Below the pieces are notes generated by a model. The model did no database searches and was not told the DNA's origin. It saw nothing but the letters and a program-made list of their open reading frames with translations. From a virus, in the IMG/VR virus record IMGVR_UViG_3300029990_000011, positions 1 to 48,299 of that record: a stretch of DNA of 48,299 bases; one strand, 5' to 3'. The position numbers and the translations under genes were made by a program. This document shows positions 1 through 6,369 of the stretch, one piece after another. The first letter of the stretch is position 1. Every line of letters starts with the position of its first letter.

Positions 1-250
1 TCAGGTAAACAGCCGTCGCTCGCTGACTTCTTATTACTGATTCTACCATTACCCCCGCTTGAACGGACGGGTTGATAAACATCACTTGCAACTTGCCGGA
101 AATCGTTACTGCTACTAAATTAATTGGCTGAACTATCTGTCCTACAATGTAGGCGTTCGACTCAATTTTCTGATTGCCCCCGCTTTCGAAGGCATTTGCC
201 GCGACCGTGAACAGTAGCATGCAAAAGATAAAACCCAATAGTCTTTTCAT
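1..250 (-). CDS. Secreted or periplasmic small protein, 3' end outside the window
   Basis: An open frame starts at an ATG at 250 and stays open through the window edge, so only the first 83 codons are seen. The first 20 residues (MKRLLGFIFCMLLFTVAANA) form a clear signal peptide: two basic residues, a hydrophobic core and an AxA-type cleavage site. The rest reads like a small soluble beta-rich domain (IVGQIVQPINLVAVTISGK). Function not recognised. It sits downstream of the HU-like gene with a 65-bp A/T-rich gap. Length, stop and function cannot be judged from this window. Confidence 0.6.
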   Translation of the reverse strand, partial: MKRLLGFIFCMLLFTVAANAFESGGNQKIESNAYIVGQIVQPINLVAVTISGKLQVMFINPSVQAGVMVESVIRSQRATAVYL

Positions 251-315
251 AAATGCTTTGTTTTGTTAATACTAATTTTTAAAAACTCAATAGGACTTAC
301 TAATACTTGGAAATG

Positions 316-597
316 TTAAACCAGTTTCTTCATTGTTGAAGTAGGCTGGAACTTAATAGTTTTTGATTCCGGAATTTCCAGCGCTGCTCCTGTTAAAGGA
401 TTACGTCCTGTCCGTGCTGGATTTGTTTTTTGTTTAAAGATACCCAAACCAGGAAGGTTAACTGAATCACCACCGTCCCGAACTTCAGACGTAATAATTT
501 CTGGCATTGCGTCAACCATTTTTTCTACGTCACCTTTACTCAAACCAGTTTTAGCTGCGATAGCTACTACAAAATCATACTTTTTCATTCTTTTCAA
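316..597 (-). CDS. HU/IHF-family DNA-binding protein
   Basis: A 93-residue protein with the complete HU-family pattern: an N-terminal helical pair (DFVVAIAAKTGLSKGDVEKMVDAM), the GLGIF turn, then the DNA-clasping arm with NPARTGRNPLTG and a C-terminal SKTIKFQPTSTMKK. HU proteins dimerise and bend double-stranded DNA without strong sequence specificity; in phages they are thought to act in genome compaction, replication or transcription. Length matches the family (about 90 residues). The start may be the second Met (position 588), which gives the more typical MKKYDF beginning. It is the only clear nucleoid-like protein of the window. Family call is firm; the exact phage role is inference. Confidence 0.92.
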   Translation of the reverse strand: MKRMKKYDFVVAIAAKTGLSKGDVEKMVDAMPEIITSEVRDGGDSVNLPGLGIFKQKTNPARTGRNPLTGAALEIPESKTIKFQPTSTMKKLV

Positions 598-614
598 TTT
601 TTAAAATTTAACAA

Positions 615-1022
615 TTACATTTTAATTATATTGAACCCCGACTCTTCAAGTTTAGAAAGCAAGGATTCATACTTCATATCTCTTAACTCTGGGGTAGAAT
701 ACCAAACAGAAATATCAACTCTTTTCACAAACGACGAGGGCAAAACTCCCTTGTTTATTGTTATACCGTATTCCCAATGAGCTGACGGTTTCTCAACAAA
801 ACGAATATCAATGTCTATGGATTGTATGTCGAAAATATTGATAACAACTCCCGTTTCCAATGCTAACATTGATTTCTTGTAACGGTCTCCTTCCTCATCT
901 TCTTCCTCGTCTTCTTCATCCAAGAAAGTTTTGACTTTGTCGCCCTTAACTTCCTTCCAATTCTTGCTTTCGAATAACGGCTTTCCGCCTTCTTCGGGTA
1001 TATTGCTATTCTTTACATTCAT
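615..1022 (-). CDS. Hypothetical acidic protein
   Basis: A 135-residue protein, not recognised. It has an acidic low-complexity run around residues 34-46 (EEDEEEDEEGD) that separates a short polar N-terminus from a beta-rich C-terminal part (VVINIFDIQSIDIDIRFVE, VDISVWYS). It overlaps the stop of the upstream gene by 17 bases, so the two are probably translationally coupled. No catalytic motif or membrane segment is visible. Confidence 0.7.
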   Translation of the reverse strand: MNVKNSNIPEEGGKPLFESKNWKEVKGDKVKTFLDEEDEEEDEEGDRYKKSMLALETGVVINIFDIQSIDIDIRFVEKPSAHWEYGITINKGVLPSSFVKRVDISVWYSTPELRDMKYESLLSKLEESGFNIIKM

Positions 1023-1341
1023 ATTCTTTTCCTTCTAATCTAGCTTTTAAAATTTGCTCTATGCGTGCCCGTCCTCGGTCTTTTACGGCTTGAATGGTTA
1101 GTAGTTGCGACGGCGATTCATTGATCCGATACGCCCCGTATTTCCATGTTTCCAGATAACCAGCATTTGTTAAATACCCCCGATAAGTGTCAACGGTTGT
1201 CAACCCCTTGTCAGAGTCGTTGAACGCAATACCTCTATTCCGGACATTGTTCAAAAGATGCTGTCGGGTTATGATATTCCCTGCCCCGACGGAGCGTATG
1301 TGCTCTATAACTGTTAACCATAATGTTTCCCCGCCTTTCAT
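1006..1341 (-). CDS. Hypothetical protein, possibly winged-helix-like
   Basis: A 111-residue protein. Its ATG overlaps the TGA of the upstream gene in an ATGA arrangement. Residues 8-60 alternate helices and a short hairpin (VIEHIRSVGAGNIITRQHLL, TVDTYRGYLTNAGYLE, GAYRI), the order expected of a winged helix-turn-helix with a wing; this is a visual impression only. The C-terminus is a charged helix (RGRARIEQILKARLEGK). It could be a small regulator, but no family is recognised. Confidence 0.65.
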   Translation of the reverse strand: MKGGETLWLTVIEHIRSVGAGNIITRQHLLNNVRNRGIAFNDSDKGLTTVDTYRGYLTNAGYLETWKYGAYRINESPSQLLTIQAVKDRGRARIEQILKARLEGKEYECKE

Positions 1342-1982
1342 CTACCCAATTGTATTTTACGTTGTACTTTGATGAACGACATAGCAGCTCCCCAAGCTTG
1401 GTCCGATATTAGTTGCACGCTATTTCCCAAAGCCCATACGTGAGTTGTTATTTCTGAAGTGCAATCTTGAATTGCGTATCTAACTTGACGCTTTACAAGT
1501 TGCACTTCTATCGTAAAATTATAATCGTTAATTCGTATTACCAAATATTTTAGATTATCTTTATTGTAACCGCCGTTGATTGGGTGATCGTACACTTTCC
1601 CTGTGACAAAATGAACTCCCCAAACATCATCTATTGAACGAATATGCCTGCATAATTCATCATTAACATCTTTGGTAGGAACTAATGCCACGAAGTTAGG
1701 ATCCGGCAACCAGTCAGAAATACCTTTGAACATATAATTTGGAATTATAACCTTGCCGTGGGTAAAGAGCTGGTCTTTTAAACGGTTGCGTTCTTTGTCA
1801 ACTTGCAAAGCATGGTTAGCAGAAGCTGACATATCTACCCCCCTTTGTATTGCTATTGCTTCTGATTCTTCAAATTTTGAAACTAATAAATGTATCAACT
1901 TGCTTTGGTTAACAAGTATCTGGTCTGAGGCTTTTATTTCATGCCGGAGTATCCAGCTGGCCAATTGATTTACGATTTTCAT
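1338..1982 (-). CDS. Hypothetical protein
   Basis: A 214-residue protein, not recognised. The N-terminal third is helical and polar (residues 1-70), followed by a segment with DWLPDPNFVALVPTKDV and a beta-rich C-terminal half (YLVIRINDYNFTIEVQLVKRQVRY) of mixed alpha/beta character. The start overlaps the 3' end of the upstream gene by 44 bases, long for this phage, so a later start is possible, although no internal Met is better placed before residue 50. Confidence 0.65.
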   Translation of the reverse strand: MKIVNQLASWILRHEIKASDQILVNQSKLIHLLVSKFEESEAIAIQRGVDMSASANHALQVDKERNRLKDQLFTHGKVIIPNYMFKGISDWLPDPNFVALVPTKDVNDELCRHIRSIDDVWGVHFVTGKVYDHPINGGYNKDNLKYLVIRINDYNFTIEVQLVKRQVRYAIQDCTSEITTHVWALGNSVQLISDQAWGAAMSFIKVQRKIQLGR

Positions 1983-2364
1983 TTACGGTTTTATTTATGA
2001 TTTCTATTTGTACATTGCTAAGAGAACGACTTGCCGGATGAGGCACGAATATCATCGGTCGGTTTAAAGCGGTTATTGTATCAAGATACCTGTTAACAGT
2101 TTCCTTTGCTTGATTACCGCAAACTAATATCATATCAAACTTGCCTAGCTTCAAGATAACCTTTTCAAAATGTTCATAGTTCGGTTTTGGCTTGCCTTTT
2201 GCAGTGATTGTCATTTCGTTTGTGGTGTTGCAAAAGAAAGCTTGATTATCTTCGCCTATCATTTTCTGAATTGTCCTTGCGCTCTTGTTGTGAGGGTTTG
2301 GGATAAATACCGTTGGCAAGTCTCTATCTCCCCAAGCGTTCTGAAGTATGCAAATTATTTTCAT
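1939..2364 (-). CDS. Possible uracil-DNA-glycosylase-fold protein
   Basis: A 141-residue protein with a small alpha/beta layout. Three stretches recall the uracil-DNA glycosylase superfamily: a loop after the first strand (FIPNPHNKSART), a strand plus helix with glycine (FDMILVCGNQAKETV), and a C-terminal strand followed by HPASRSLSN, resembling the HPS-type loop that inserts into the DNA minor groove. A short ITAKGKPKPN stretch could be a binding loop. It is shorter than cellular enzymes (about 200 residues), and the catalytic Asp of family 1 is not evident. The call is inference; a catalytically inactive relative or unrelated phage protein remains possible. Confidence 0.45.
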   Translation of the reverse strand: MKIICILQNAWGDRDLPTVFIPNPHNKSARTIQKMIGEDNQAFFCNTTNEMTITAKGKPKPNYEHFEKVILKLGKFDMILVCGNQAKETVNRYLDTITALNRPMIFVPHPASRSLSNVQIEIINKTVNENRKSIGQLDTPA

Positions 2365-2388
2365 ATCTGGTTAGTTTTATTTTACAAG

Positions 2389-2509
2389 AAACATTCAGCA
2401 GAGTCGAGGGTTTTCTTTGTTCCTTAGCGCGCTCCCCATTTCGAACCTACGACGCAGTAAAAGTGCGACATTGGTTCTGTTATCTTGCAAACTCCTCTGC
2501 TGAATGTTT
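2389..2509 (-). other. 121-nt element with a perfect 15-bp terminal inverted repeat; probable structured RNA or small mobile repeat
   Basis: AAACATTCAGCAGAG and its exact reverse complement bound a 91-nt interior. Read on the minus strand, the interior holds a nested hairpin: GAACC pairs with GGTTC, then CGCA pairs with TGCG around a 7-nt loop CTTTTAC. The 3' arm of that hairpin, GGTTCGAA followed by GGGGAGC, imitates the T-arm and acceptor of a tRNA, but no acceptor or T-stem partner exists. It lies in the 248-bp space between the two flanking genes; a weak 67-codon frame crosses it (2395-2598) and is not called. Confidence 0.6.
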
Positions 2510-2612
2510 AATATCTTTCTGTCGGTATGAATAACGTTGGGGAGTCGGGGAAGGTATTTCATCAACGAAAGATACAAGTTTCCTCTGGACTCCTTCAAAA
2601 TCTTCCAATCTT

Positions 2613-3002
2613 CTATTCTTTGTTTCTCTCCTCTCGTATACGCAGGCTCGCTTCGCTCGCTTTAACCCCCTTTAAATCCCCCTTGCTCCAATGCCATCTA
2701 TCAAACAATTTTAAGCTGTTGTCAAAAGCATACGAACCTTGGTTTTGCATTAAGAATGATATCAATGTTTCATCCCTTGGATTGTTCGGCTTCAACGTTA
2801 AAGAAGTGCTTTCTCCAAAACAAACAACTTTCAGCGGCGAATTTTGTACTCTGAAAAATCCAGCTGATGTTGGCTTCAATTGAACTATTTTACCGCCCCT
2901 TTTAACAGGCATATCTTTGAATGCTATATCGCAATGGTTCACAATATCGGGGAATATGACAGGGAAGGTGAAACCAACGGTCTCAAAAACAATGTATTTC
3001 AT
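2613..3002 (-). CDS. Hypothetical protein with repeat-derived C-terminus
   Basis: A 129-residue protein, not recognised. Residues 1-95 read as a beta-rich domain (YIVFETVGFTFPVIFPD, VVCFGESTSLTLKP). The last 25 residues are encoded by an odd stretch: two G-rich blocks separated by ATTTAAA, then GCGAGCGAAGCGAGC. This resembles intergenic repeat DNA rather than the rest of the gene, so the present C-terminus may be an addition and the original stop may have been lost. The gene lies just upstream of the 121-nt inverted-repeat element. Confidence 0.6.
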   Translation of the reverse strand: MKYIVFETVGFTFPVIFPDIVNHCDIAFKDMPVKRGGKIVQLKPTSAGFFRVQNSPLKVVCFGESTSLTLKPNNPRDETLISFLMQNQGSYAFDNSLKLFDRWHWSKGDLKGVKASEASLRIREERNKE

Positions 3003-3060
3003 ATTGTATGCTTGCTAAATGATTATTAATACAGGTTGATACATTTTACCGCATTCGGGA

Positions 3061-3429
3061 TTAAAATTGCTTACCATCGTTAGGTTCGCCTTGGGATTGC
3101 GCTCTTAGAGCGGTTATAATATACATCTTCCCGTCAGATTCATTCTTTTCAACTTTTATATTATTAACCCTGAAAAGTGTATCTATGGATATGTCAAAGT
3201 TAGAATCCCAAAGCTTTTGATTATACATAATGTAAAACGTATGTTCATACCCGCGTGACTTACTCATAGAGCGGGTGAACGTAACATTTTTCATATGCGT
3301 CGGAAGTATGCTTTTAATCTTGTTCTTGATCTTTTCAAACTCTTCATAACTCAAAGTATTGAAGTCTGCATTCCGGAGAGCGTTAACCGCTTTAACAAAG
3401 CCAGTGGCATTAAATGTATTGCTTTTCAT
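3061..3429 (-). CDS. Hypothetical protein
   Basis: A 122-residue protein, not recognised. An N-terminal helical half (FVKAVNALRNADFNTLSYEEFEK split by short turns) is followed by a basic, beta-rich half (NVTFTRSMSKSRGYEHTFYI, DISIDTLFRVNNIKVEK). Its ATG overlaps the TAA of the upstream tiny membrane-protein gene (TAATG), supporting the start. A 58-bp gap without visible signals follows it. Confidence 0.7.
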   Translation of the reverse strand: MKSNTFNATGFVKAVNALRNADFNTLSYEEFEKIKNKIKSILPTHMKNVTFTRSMSKSRGYEHTFYIMYNQKLWDSNFDISIDTLFRVNNIKVEKNESDGKMYIITALRAQSQGEPNDGKQF

Positions 3430-3557
3430 TATCGTTTTAATATGTTTTTAATAAATTTGGCTAACTTGCTAGCTGGGTAGTTTAGTAGATACAATCCCAA
3501 CATTGAGCCGAACAATATAAAGCCGTATAATAATACGGTCAAAGTTTCTTTTTTCAT
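3429..3557 (-). CDS. Tiny single-pass membrane protein
   Basis: A 42-residue protein with one hydrophobic segment (LTVLLYGFILFGSMLGLYLL, residues 6-25) and a basic cytoplasmic-type tail (AKFIKNILKR). It starts in an ATGA overlap with the upstream gene and ends in a TAATG overlap with the next, so it fits a gap exactly between two genes; this is the main evidence that it is real. Function unknown; small phage membrane proteins of this kind may act in lysis, superinfection control or host takeover. Confidence 0.65.
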   Translation of the reverse strand: MKKETLTVLLYGFILFGSMLGLYLLNYPASKLAKFIKNILKR

Positions 3558-4039
3558 GCTTTATAATGTATTTTGTAAGTTCCATAATCTTTGGTGACCA
3601 ATAGACCGTATGTTTCTTCAGGAGTCCAAAAGTAAGCGGCGGTGGGAGTTACGTTAGACATTATCCAACCAGATCCCTTGTACTCGCTGTTTAGAGATGC
3701 ATTTCTCTTTTCCATACGATAAAAATTACTAATTCTGAACTCTTTCAAAATAGCAAATGCGACTCCTATTTCTTCTTCTTTGATTTGCGCAAAAACAGAT
3801 TCAAAATCTGACTTGAACTCTTTATATTCAAAGCGGCTGGTTTGCGGTTCGTTATTCGTGTTTCTTCTTTTTATCCCAATGTCAACTTTTTGGAATTGTT
3901 GATTTTGGGTAGTTCCTAAAATAGTATATCCCATTTCATTGCAAATAGTTCTGACTCCTTCCGCTTGTTTGTCTAATCCTATTACATCTACCGAAATAAA
4001 ACACCAAACGTATTTGGCTAAAAATTCTTCTTTTGTCAT
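3554..4039 (-). CDS. Hypothetical protein
   Basis: A 161-residue soluble protein, not recognised. It contains a strand-rich opening (YVWCFISVDVIGL), a polar middle (KVDIGIKRRNTNNEPQTSRF) and an acidic helix (SDFESVFAQIKEEEIGVAFAILKE). The last third has aromatic-rich short strands (GSGWIMSNVTPTAAYFW). It overlaps the upstream gene by four bases and the downstream tiny membrane protein by four bases. Confidence 0.7.
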   Translation of the reverse strand: MTKEEFLAKYVWCFISVDVIGLDKQAEGVRTICNEMGYTILGTTQNQQFQKVDIGIKRRNTNNEPQTSRFEYKEFKSDFESVFAQIKEEEIGVAFAILKEFRISNFYRMEKRNASLNSEYKGSGWIMSNVTPTAAYFWTPEETYGLLVTKDYGTYKIHYKA

Positions 4040-4350
4040 TTGTATAAGTCTATTACCATTGTTCTATGGTCGTTAATACCTTTGTTATCTGTGTTAGGGT
4101 GGTACGTTGGGTCTATTGATACTACTACAACCCTCTTGCATTTATACGGAAGTTTGATTTGCTTCCAATTCCCATTCAAAACATAATTAATATGTAAATC
4201 AAACACCTCGTGTTTGACAAGTTTGCCGCTGTGATAAACATATTCATTTTCACCTCGGCTGTGAAGCGGAACGACTATTCTTTTTACACGCTCAACTGAA
4301 AGTGAAAGATTCACTTCAAACTCCAATCCTGCAAATCTAATTGTTTTCAT
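4036..4350 (-). CDS. Hypothetical beta-rich protein
   Basis: A 104-residue protein, not recognised, predicted to be almost entirely beta strands by alternating hydrophobic residues (FEVNLSLSVERVKRIVVPL, KHEVFDLHINYVLN, KRVVVVSIDPTYHP). It shares a single base with the upstream stop (start at 4350, upstream gene ends at 4350) and overlaps the downstream start by four bases, so it belongs to a tightly packed accessory operon. Confidence 0.68.
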   Translation of the reverse strand: MKTIRFAGLEFEVNLSLSVERVKRIVVPLHSRGENEYVYHSGKLVKHEVFDLHINYVLNGNWKQIKLPYKCKRVVVVSIDPTYHPNTDNKGINDHRTMVIDLYK

Positions 4351-4565
4351 TATTTCTTGTAGTGAATTGATTCAATAAAAAATATGTCTAAATCTTCCAC
4401 CTTATAAAGCGGATGTCCTTCTATCCAAATTTTCTTTACTTCATCGTGCAACAACGTTGGTGTTGATAATTTATCAATGTCCCTTGGCAGCTCTATTTCA
4501 ATTTGTACGTTACCTTGAAAGAATATTTTTTGTTGCACTCTGAAATTCATTAATACTTTCTCCAT
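4350..4565 (-). CDS. Hypothetical small protein
   Basis: A 71-residue protein, not recognised. A beta-rich N-terminal half (VLMNFRVQQKIFFQGNVQIEIEL) precedes a mixed C-terminal half (WIEGHPLYKVEDLDIFFIES). One-base overlaps on both sides place it within the same packed operon. Confidence 0.65.
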   Translation of the reverse strand: MEKVLMNFRVQQKIFFQGNVQIEIELPRDIDKLSTPTLLHDEVKKIWIEGHPLYKVEDLDIFFIESIHYKK

Positions 4566-4849
4566 TACCGTTTCTTTTTACGCTCTTGTTTACGGCGATC
4601 TCGCCTTGATTCTTTACCACTTTTATAATTCAGACAATTAAAATTGCTTATAACCAATGATTCTCTTTCGATTAATCTTTCACATTTTTCTCGTATAGTT
4701 GCTTCCTCACGCGGTAACAATATTTGTTCTCCTTCGACAATGATTACATGATGAGTCTCATGAACTCTAGCTAACAACTCGGCTCTTGCCATTAAATCGG
4801 CGGAGCGACATCCAATAAGAACAATTCGTTTGCCATCAGTTATTTTCAT
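4565..4849 (-). CDS. Hypothetical basic protein
   Basis: A 94-residue protein if started at the ATG at 4849 (MKITDGKRIVLIG). The frame is open upstream to a TTG at 4891, but the ATG start sits within the last codons of the upstream 38-residue membrane-protein gene, the usual overlap in this block, and is preferred. The N-terminal half looks alpha/beta (RIVLIGCRSADLMARAELLARV). The C-terminus is strongly basic (SGKESRRDRRKQERKKKR), which suggests nucleic-acid binding. Family not recognised. Confidence 0.65.
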   Translation of the reverse strand: MKITDGKRIVLIGCRSADLMARAELLARVHETHHVIIVEGEQILLPREEATIREKCERLIERESLVISNFNCLNYKSGKESRRDRRKQERKKKR

Positions 4850-4952
4850 CGTTTTTGTTTTTGCTGTACTTAATGTTATGAATTGCTGCAAACGATAATA
4901 GAGCTACGTAAAACAATACCGCCACTGTAATAGGTATGTAATTTTCTTCCAT
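4836..4952 (-). CDS. Tiny single-pass membrane protein
   Basis: A 38-residue frame beginning MEENYIPITVAVLFYVALL, with one hydrophobic segment (residues 6-24) and a polar, basic tail (NIKYSKNKNDENN). The acidic start and basic end favour an N-out, C-in orientation. It overlaps the next gene by 14 bases and follows the previous one by two bases, filling an otherwise empty gap. Function unknown. Confidence 0.6.
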   Translation of the reverse strand: MEENYIPITVAVLFYVALLSFAAIHNIKYSKNKNDENN

Positions 4953-4954
4953 GA

Positions 4955-5068
4955 TTAATTTTGACAAACGTAAAAAGCCATGTACTTGTACACCCATTGT
5001 TCAGGACAATTATTTACCGCTAATGCGTAATAATAAAATGGAGCGTGTGGGTTGAATCCTTTCACCAT
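4955..5068 (-). CDS. Tiny hypothetical protein
   Basis: A 37-residue frame (MVKGFNPHAPFYYYALAVNN at the start), rich in aromatic residues, with two cysteines (NNCPEQWVYKYMAFYVCQN). It begins two bases after the TAA of the upstream gene and ends two bases before the next ATG, leaving no unexplained sequence. No family recognised; position is the main support. Confidence 0.55.
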   Translation of the reverse strand: MVKGFNPHAPFYYYALAVNNCPEQWVYKYMAFYVCQN

Positions 5069-5070
5069 GA

Positions 5071-5343
5071 TTACTCCATTGAAGAGGTTAATGACTCTTC
5101 AACTTCCTCCAAAGAGGACTCAACTGACTCAATAGCTTGAAATGCCACATCGAGATTTTCAACGGCTTGTTCTGAAGTTGAATAACGCTCCGAGCCTTGT
5201 AGGTTTTCCGGCACATTATCATAGTACTCTTGTTCTTCGTCTTTGATTCCTTCAACCATAGACTTAAACTCTTCAATTCTTTCCTTAATTCCAGTCAGCT
5301 CCTCAAGAGCTTTTTCGATTTGTTTTCTGCGAGTTTTATTCAT
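5071..5343 (-). CDS. Small acidic coiled-coil phage protein
   Basis: A 90-residue, mostly helical protein. Residues 5-33 form a coiled coil (RKQIEKALEELTGIKERIEE), then EQEYYDNVPENLQGSERY, then a second acidic helix to the C-terminus (LDVAFQAIESVESSLEEVEE). The pattern of helix, VPENLQGSERY-type turn, acidic helix is one I recall from small conserved phage and prophage proteins of unknown function. Soluble, probably oligomeric. Confidence 0.75.
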   Translation of the reverse strand: MNKTRRKQIEKALEELTGIKERIEEFKSMVEGIKDEEQEYYDNVPENLQGSERYSTSEQAVENLDVAFQAIESVESSLEEVEESLTSSME

Positions 5344-5350
5344 GACTTTG

Positions 5351-5587
5351 TTATTTAATTGATTCTTGTAAAATTGCTATTGTATCTTCTATTTTGTGAA
5401 CGGCAGAATAAAGTTTTTGGTTTACCGCTTTTTGCGCCATCGTAACTTCGTTATGTTTGTTACCGTTCAATGCTATCTTTACTTTTGTATCAACCTTTTC
5501 AACCGCCATAATGCGGTATATTATTATAGATGAATCTGACAACCTCTTAATTTCAGCTTCTATTGCCTTCTTGCTTCTTTCTAACAT
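5351..5587 (-). CDS. Hypothetical helical protein
   Basis: A 78-residue protein with helical ends (RSKKAIEAEIKRLSDSSI and AVHKIEDTIAILQESIK) and a short beta stretch between them (VEKVDTKVKIALNG). It overlaps the upstream stop by seven bases. Not recognised; charge and length suggest a soluble regulator or adaptor. Confidence 0.65.
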   Translation of the reverse strand: MLERSKKAIEAEIKRLSDSSIIIYRIMAVEKVDTKVKIALNGNKHNEVTMAQKAVNQKLYSAVHKIEDTIAILQESIK

Positions 5588-5868
5588 ATAATTTTGTATT
5601 TCCCGTATAACTTATCTTCCAAAATTTCTTGGCTTTCTTTGTTAAGTGACGGAATTGTAGTTACTCCATTATTAATAACTTTGGAGAAACAATAACAATG
5701 CGCTGATACAATTTTGTACACCGTATGCAGCATAGAGCCGTCCTCTTGCTTTATAACGCGCAACCCGCAAACCTCGAAGTTTCCCATCTTTAAATGGCCA
5801 CCGCTGGCAGTGTCTGTTAGTGTCAGCGGCTTGTTTAAACGGAGTAACCCGTATGTTGGTTTATTCAC
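5581..5868 (-). CDS. Hypothetical protein
   Basis: A 95-residue protein, not recognised. It appears beta-rich through its first 70 residues (GLLRLNKPLTLTDTASGGH, FEVCGLRVIKQEDG) and contains a histidine-cysteine pair (SAHCYCF). Four-base overlap with the upstream gene supports the start. No membrane or signal segment. Confidence 0.65.
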   Translation of the reverse strand: MNKPTYGLLRLNKPLTLTDTASGGHLKMGNFEVCGLRVIKQEDGSMLHTVYKIVSAHCYCFSKVINNGVTTIPSLNKESQEILEDKLYGKYKIIC

Positions 5869-6134
5869 CTTATTTGGTCTTGATTAATTATTAATACGTT
5901 ACCGACGATTATGTCGGCGAGTCCAGCCTTTTGAGCTATCATAGTCGCTTCTACGTTTTCGTCCAACCAGTTTACCTTACCTTCCTCGTTTAACACCATA
6001 ATCTTTTGCTCCGGCAGGTAAACCACTTCTATGTAACCTTCAACGAATTTCTGAAGTTCTTCCAATGTGAAGTAACTTACATTTTGTGGTTCAACTTCGA
6101 CGGAAGTACCGTCTACTCGTATATGCCTTGCCAT
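5865..6134 (-). CDS. Hypothetical protein
   Basis: An 89-residue protein, not recognised. Short N-terminal strands (HIRVDGTSVEVEPQ) lead into one acidic helix (TLEELQKFVEGYIEVVYLP) and a second strand/helix unit (ENVEATMIAQKAGLADIIVG). It starts one base after the upstream gene ends and overlaps the next by four bases. The LEELQKFVEGYIE core recalls small phage proteins seen in accessory blocks; no function can be assigned. Confidence 0.65.
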   Translation of the reverse strand: MARHIRVDGTSVEVEPQNVSYFTLEELQKFVEGYIEVVYLPEQKIMVLNEEGKVNWLDENVEATMIAQKAGLADIIVGNVLIINQDQIR

Positions 6135-6135
6135 A

Positions 6136-6369
6136 TTACTTGTAGATTTTATTGTGTTGGTCTTGATAATACTGACATTCCAATTTGTCTTTGGTCAAAT
6201 TAACAGCGAAAGGAGCGGAGTAGTTTGAACTGGCCAATACAAGATAGCGCATACCGTCTACGGTTACAACCTTTCCTTCAACCGATTGTATGTAATTGTA
6301 GGACTTCCCCTCTTTGGGAGTGAACGCCGTTATCGCTAACAACGCAACAAAGATAATTATCTTTTTCAT
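6136..6369 (-). CDS. Small exported protein
   Basis: A 77-residue protein with an N-terminal signal peptide (MKKIIIFVALLAITAFT, residues 1-17, cleavage probably shortly after). The mature part is polar and beta-rich (VEGKVVTVDGMRYLVLASSN). It shares one base with the stop of the sigma-factor gene. Export from the infected cell's cytoplasm suggests an envelope role, for example superinfection exclusion or assistance in lysis; that is inference only. Confidence 0.65.
   Translation of the reverse strand: MKKIIIFVALLAITAFTPKEGKSYNYIQSVEGKVVTVDGMRYLVLASSNYSAPFAVNLTKDKLECQYYQDQHNKIYK

Noticed and set aside
2420-2500. Minus-strand tRNA-Lys (UUU) candidate: CGCA-CTTTTAC-TGCG hairpin followed by GTAGGTTCGAA
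   Set aside because: The T-stem has no 3' partner and no acceptor stem exists at tRNA distance. The hairpin is better explained as part of the GAACC/GGTTC stem within the 15-bp inverted repeat.
2395-2598. 67-codon minus-strand frame starting at a TTG
   Set aside because: It crosses the inverted-repeat element, has a poor start and a composition rich in Arg and Leu without a recognisable fold. It is treated as chance.
2643-2662. CRISPR-like short repeats (GCGAGC ... GCGAGC)
   Set aside because: Only two units without regular spacers; no array and no cas gene anywhere in the window.
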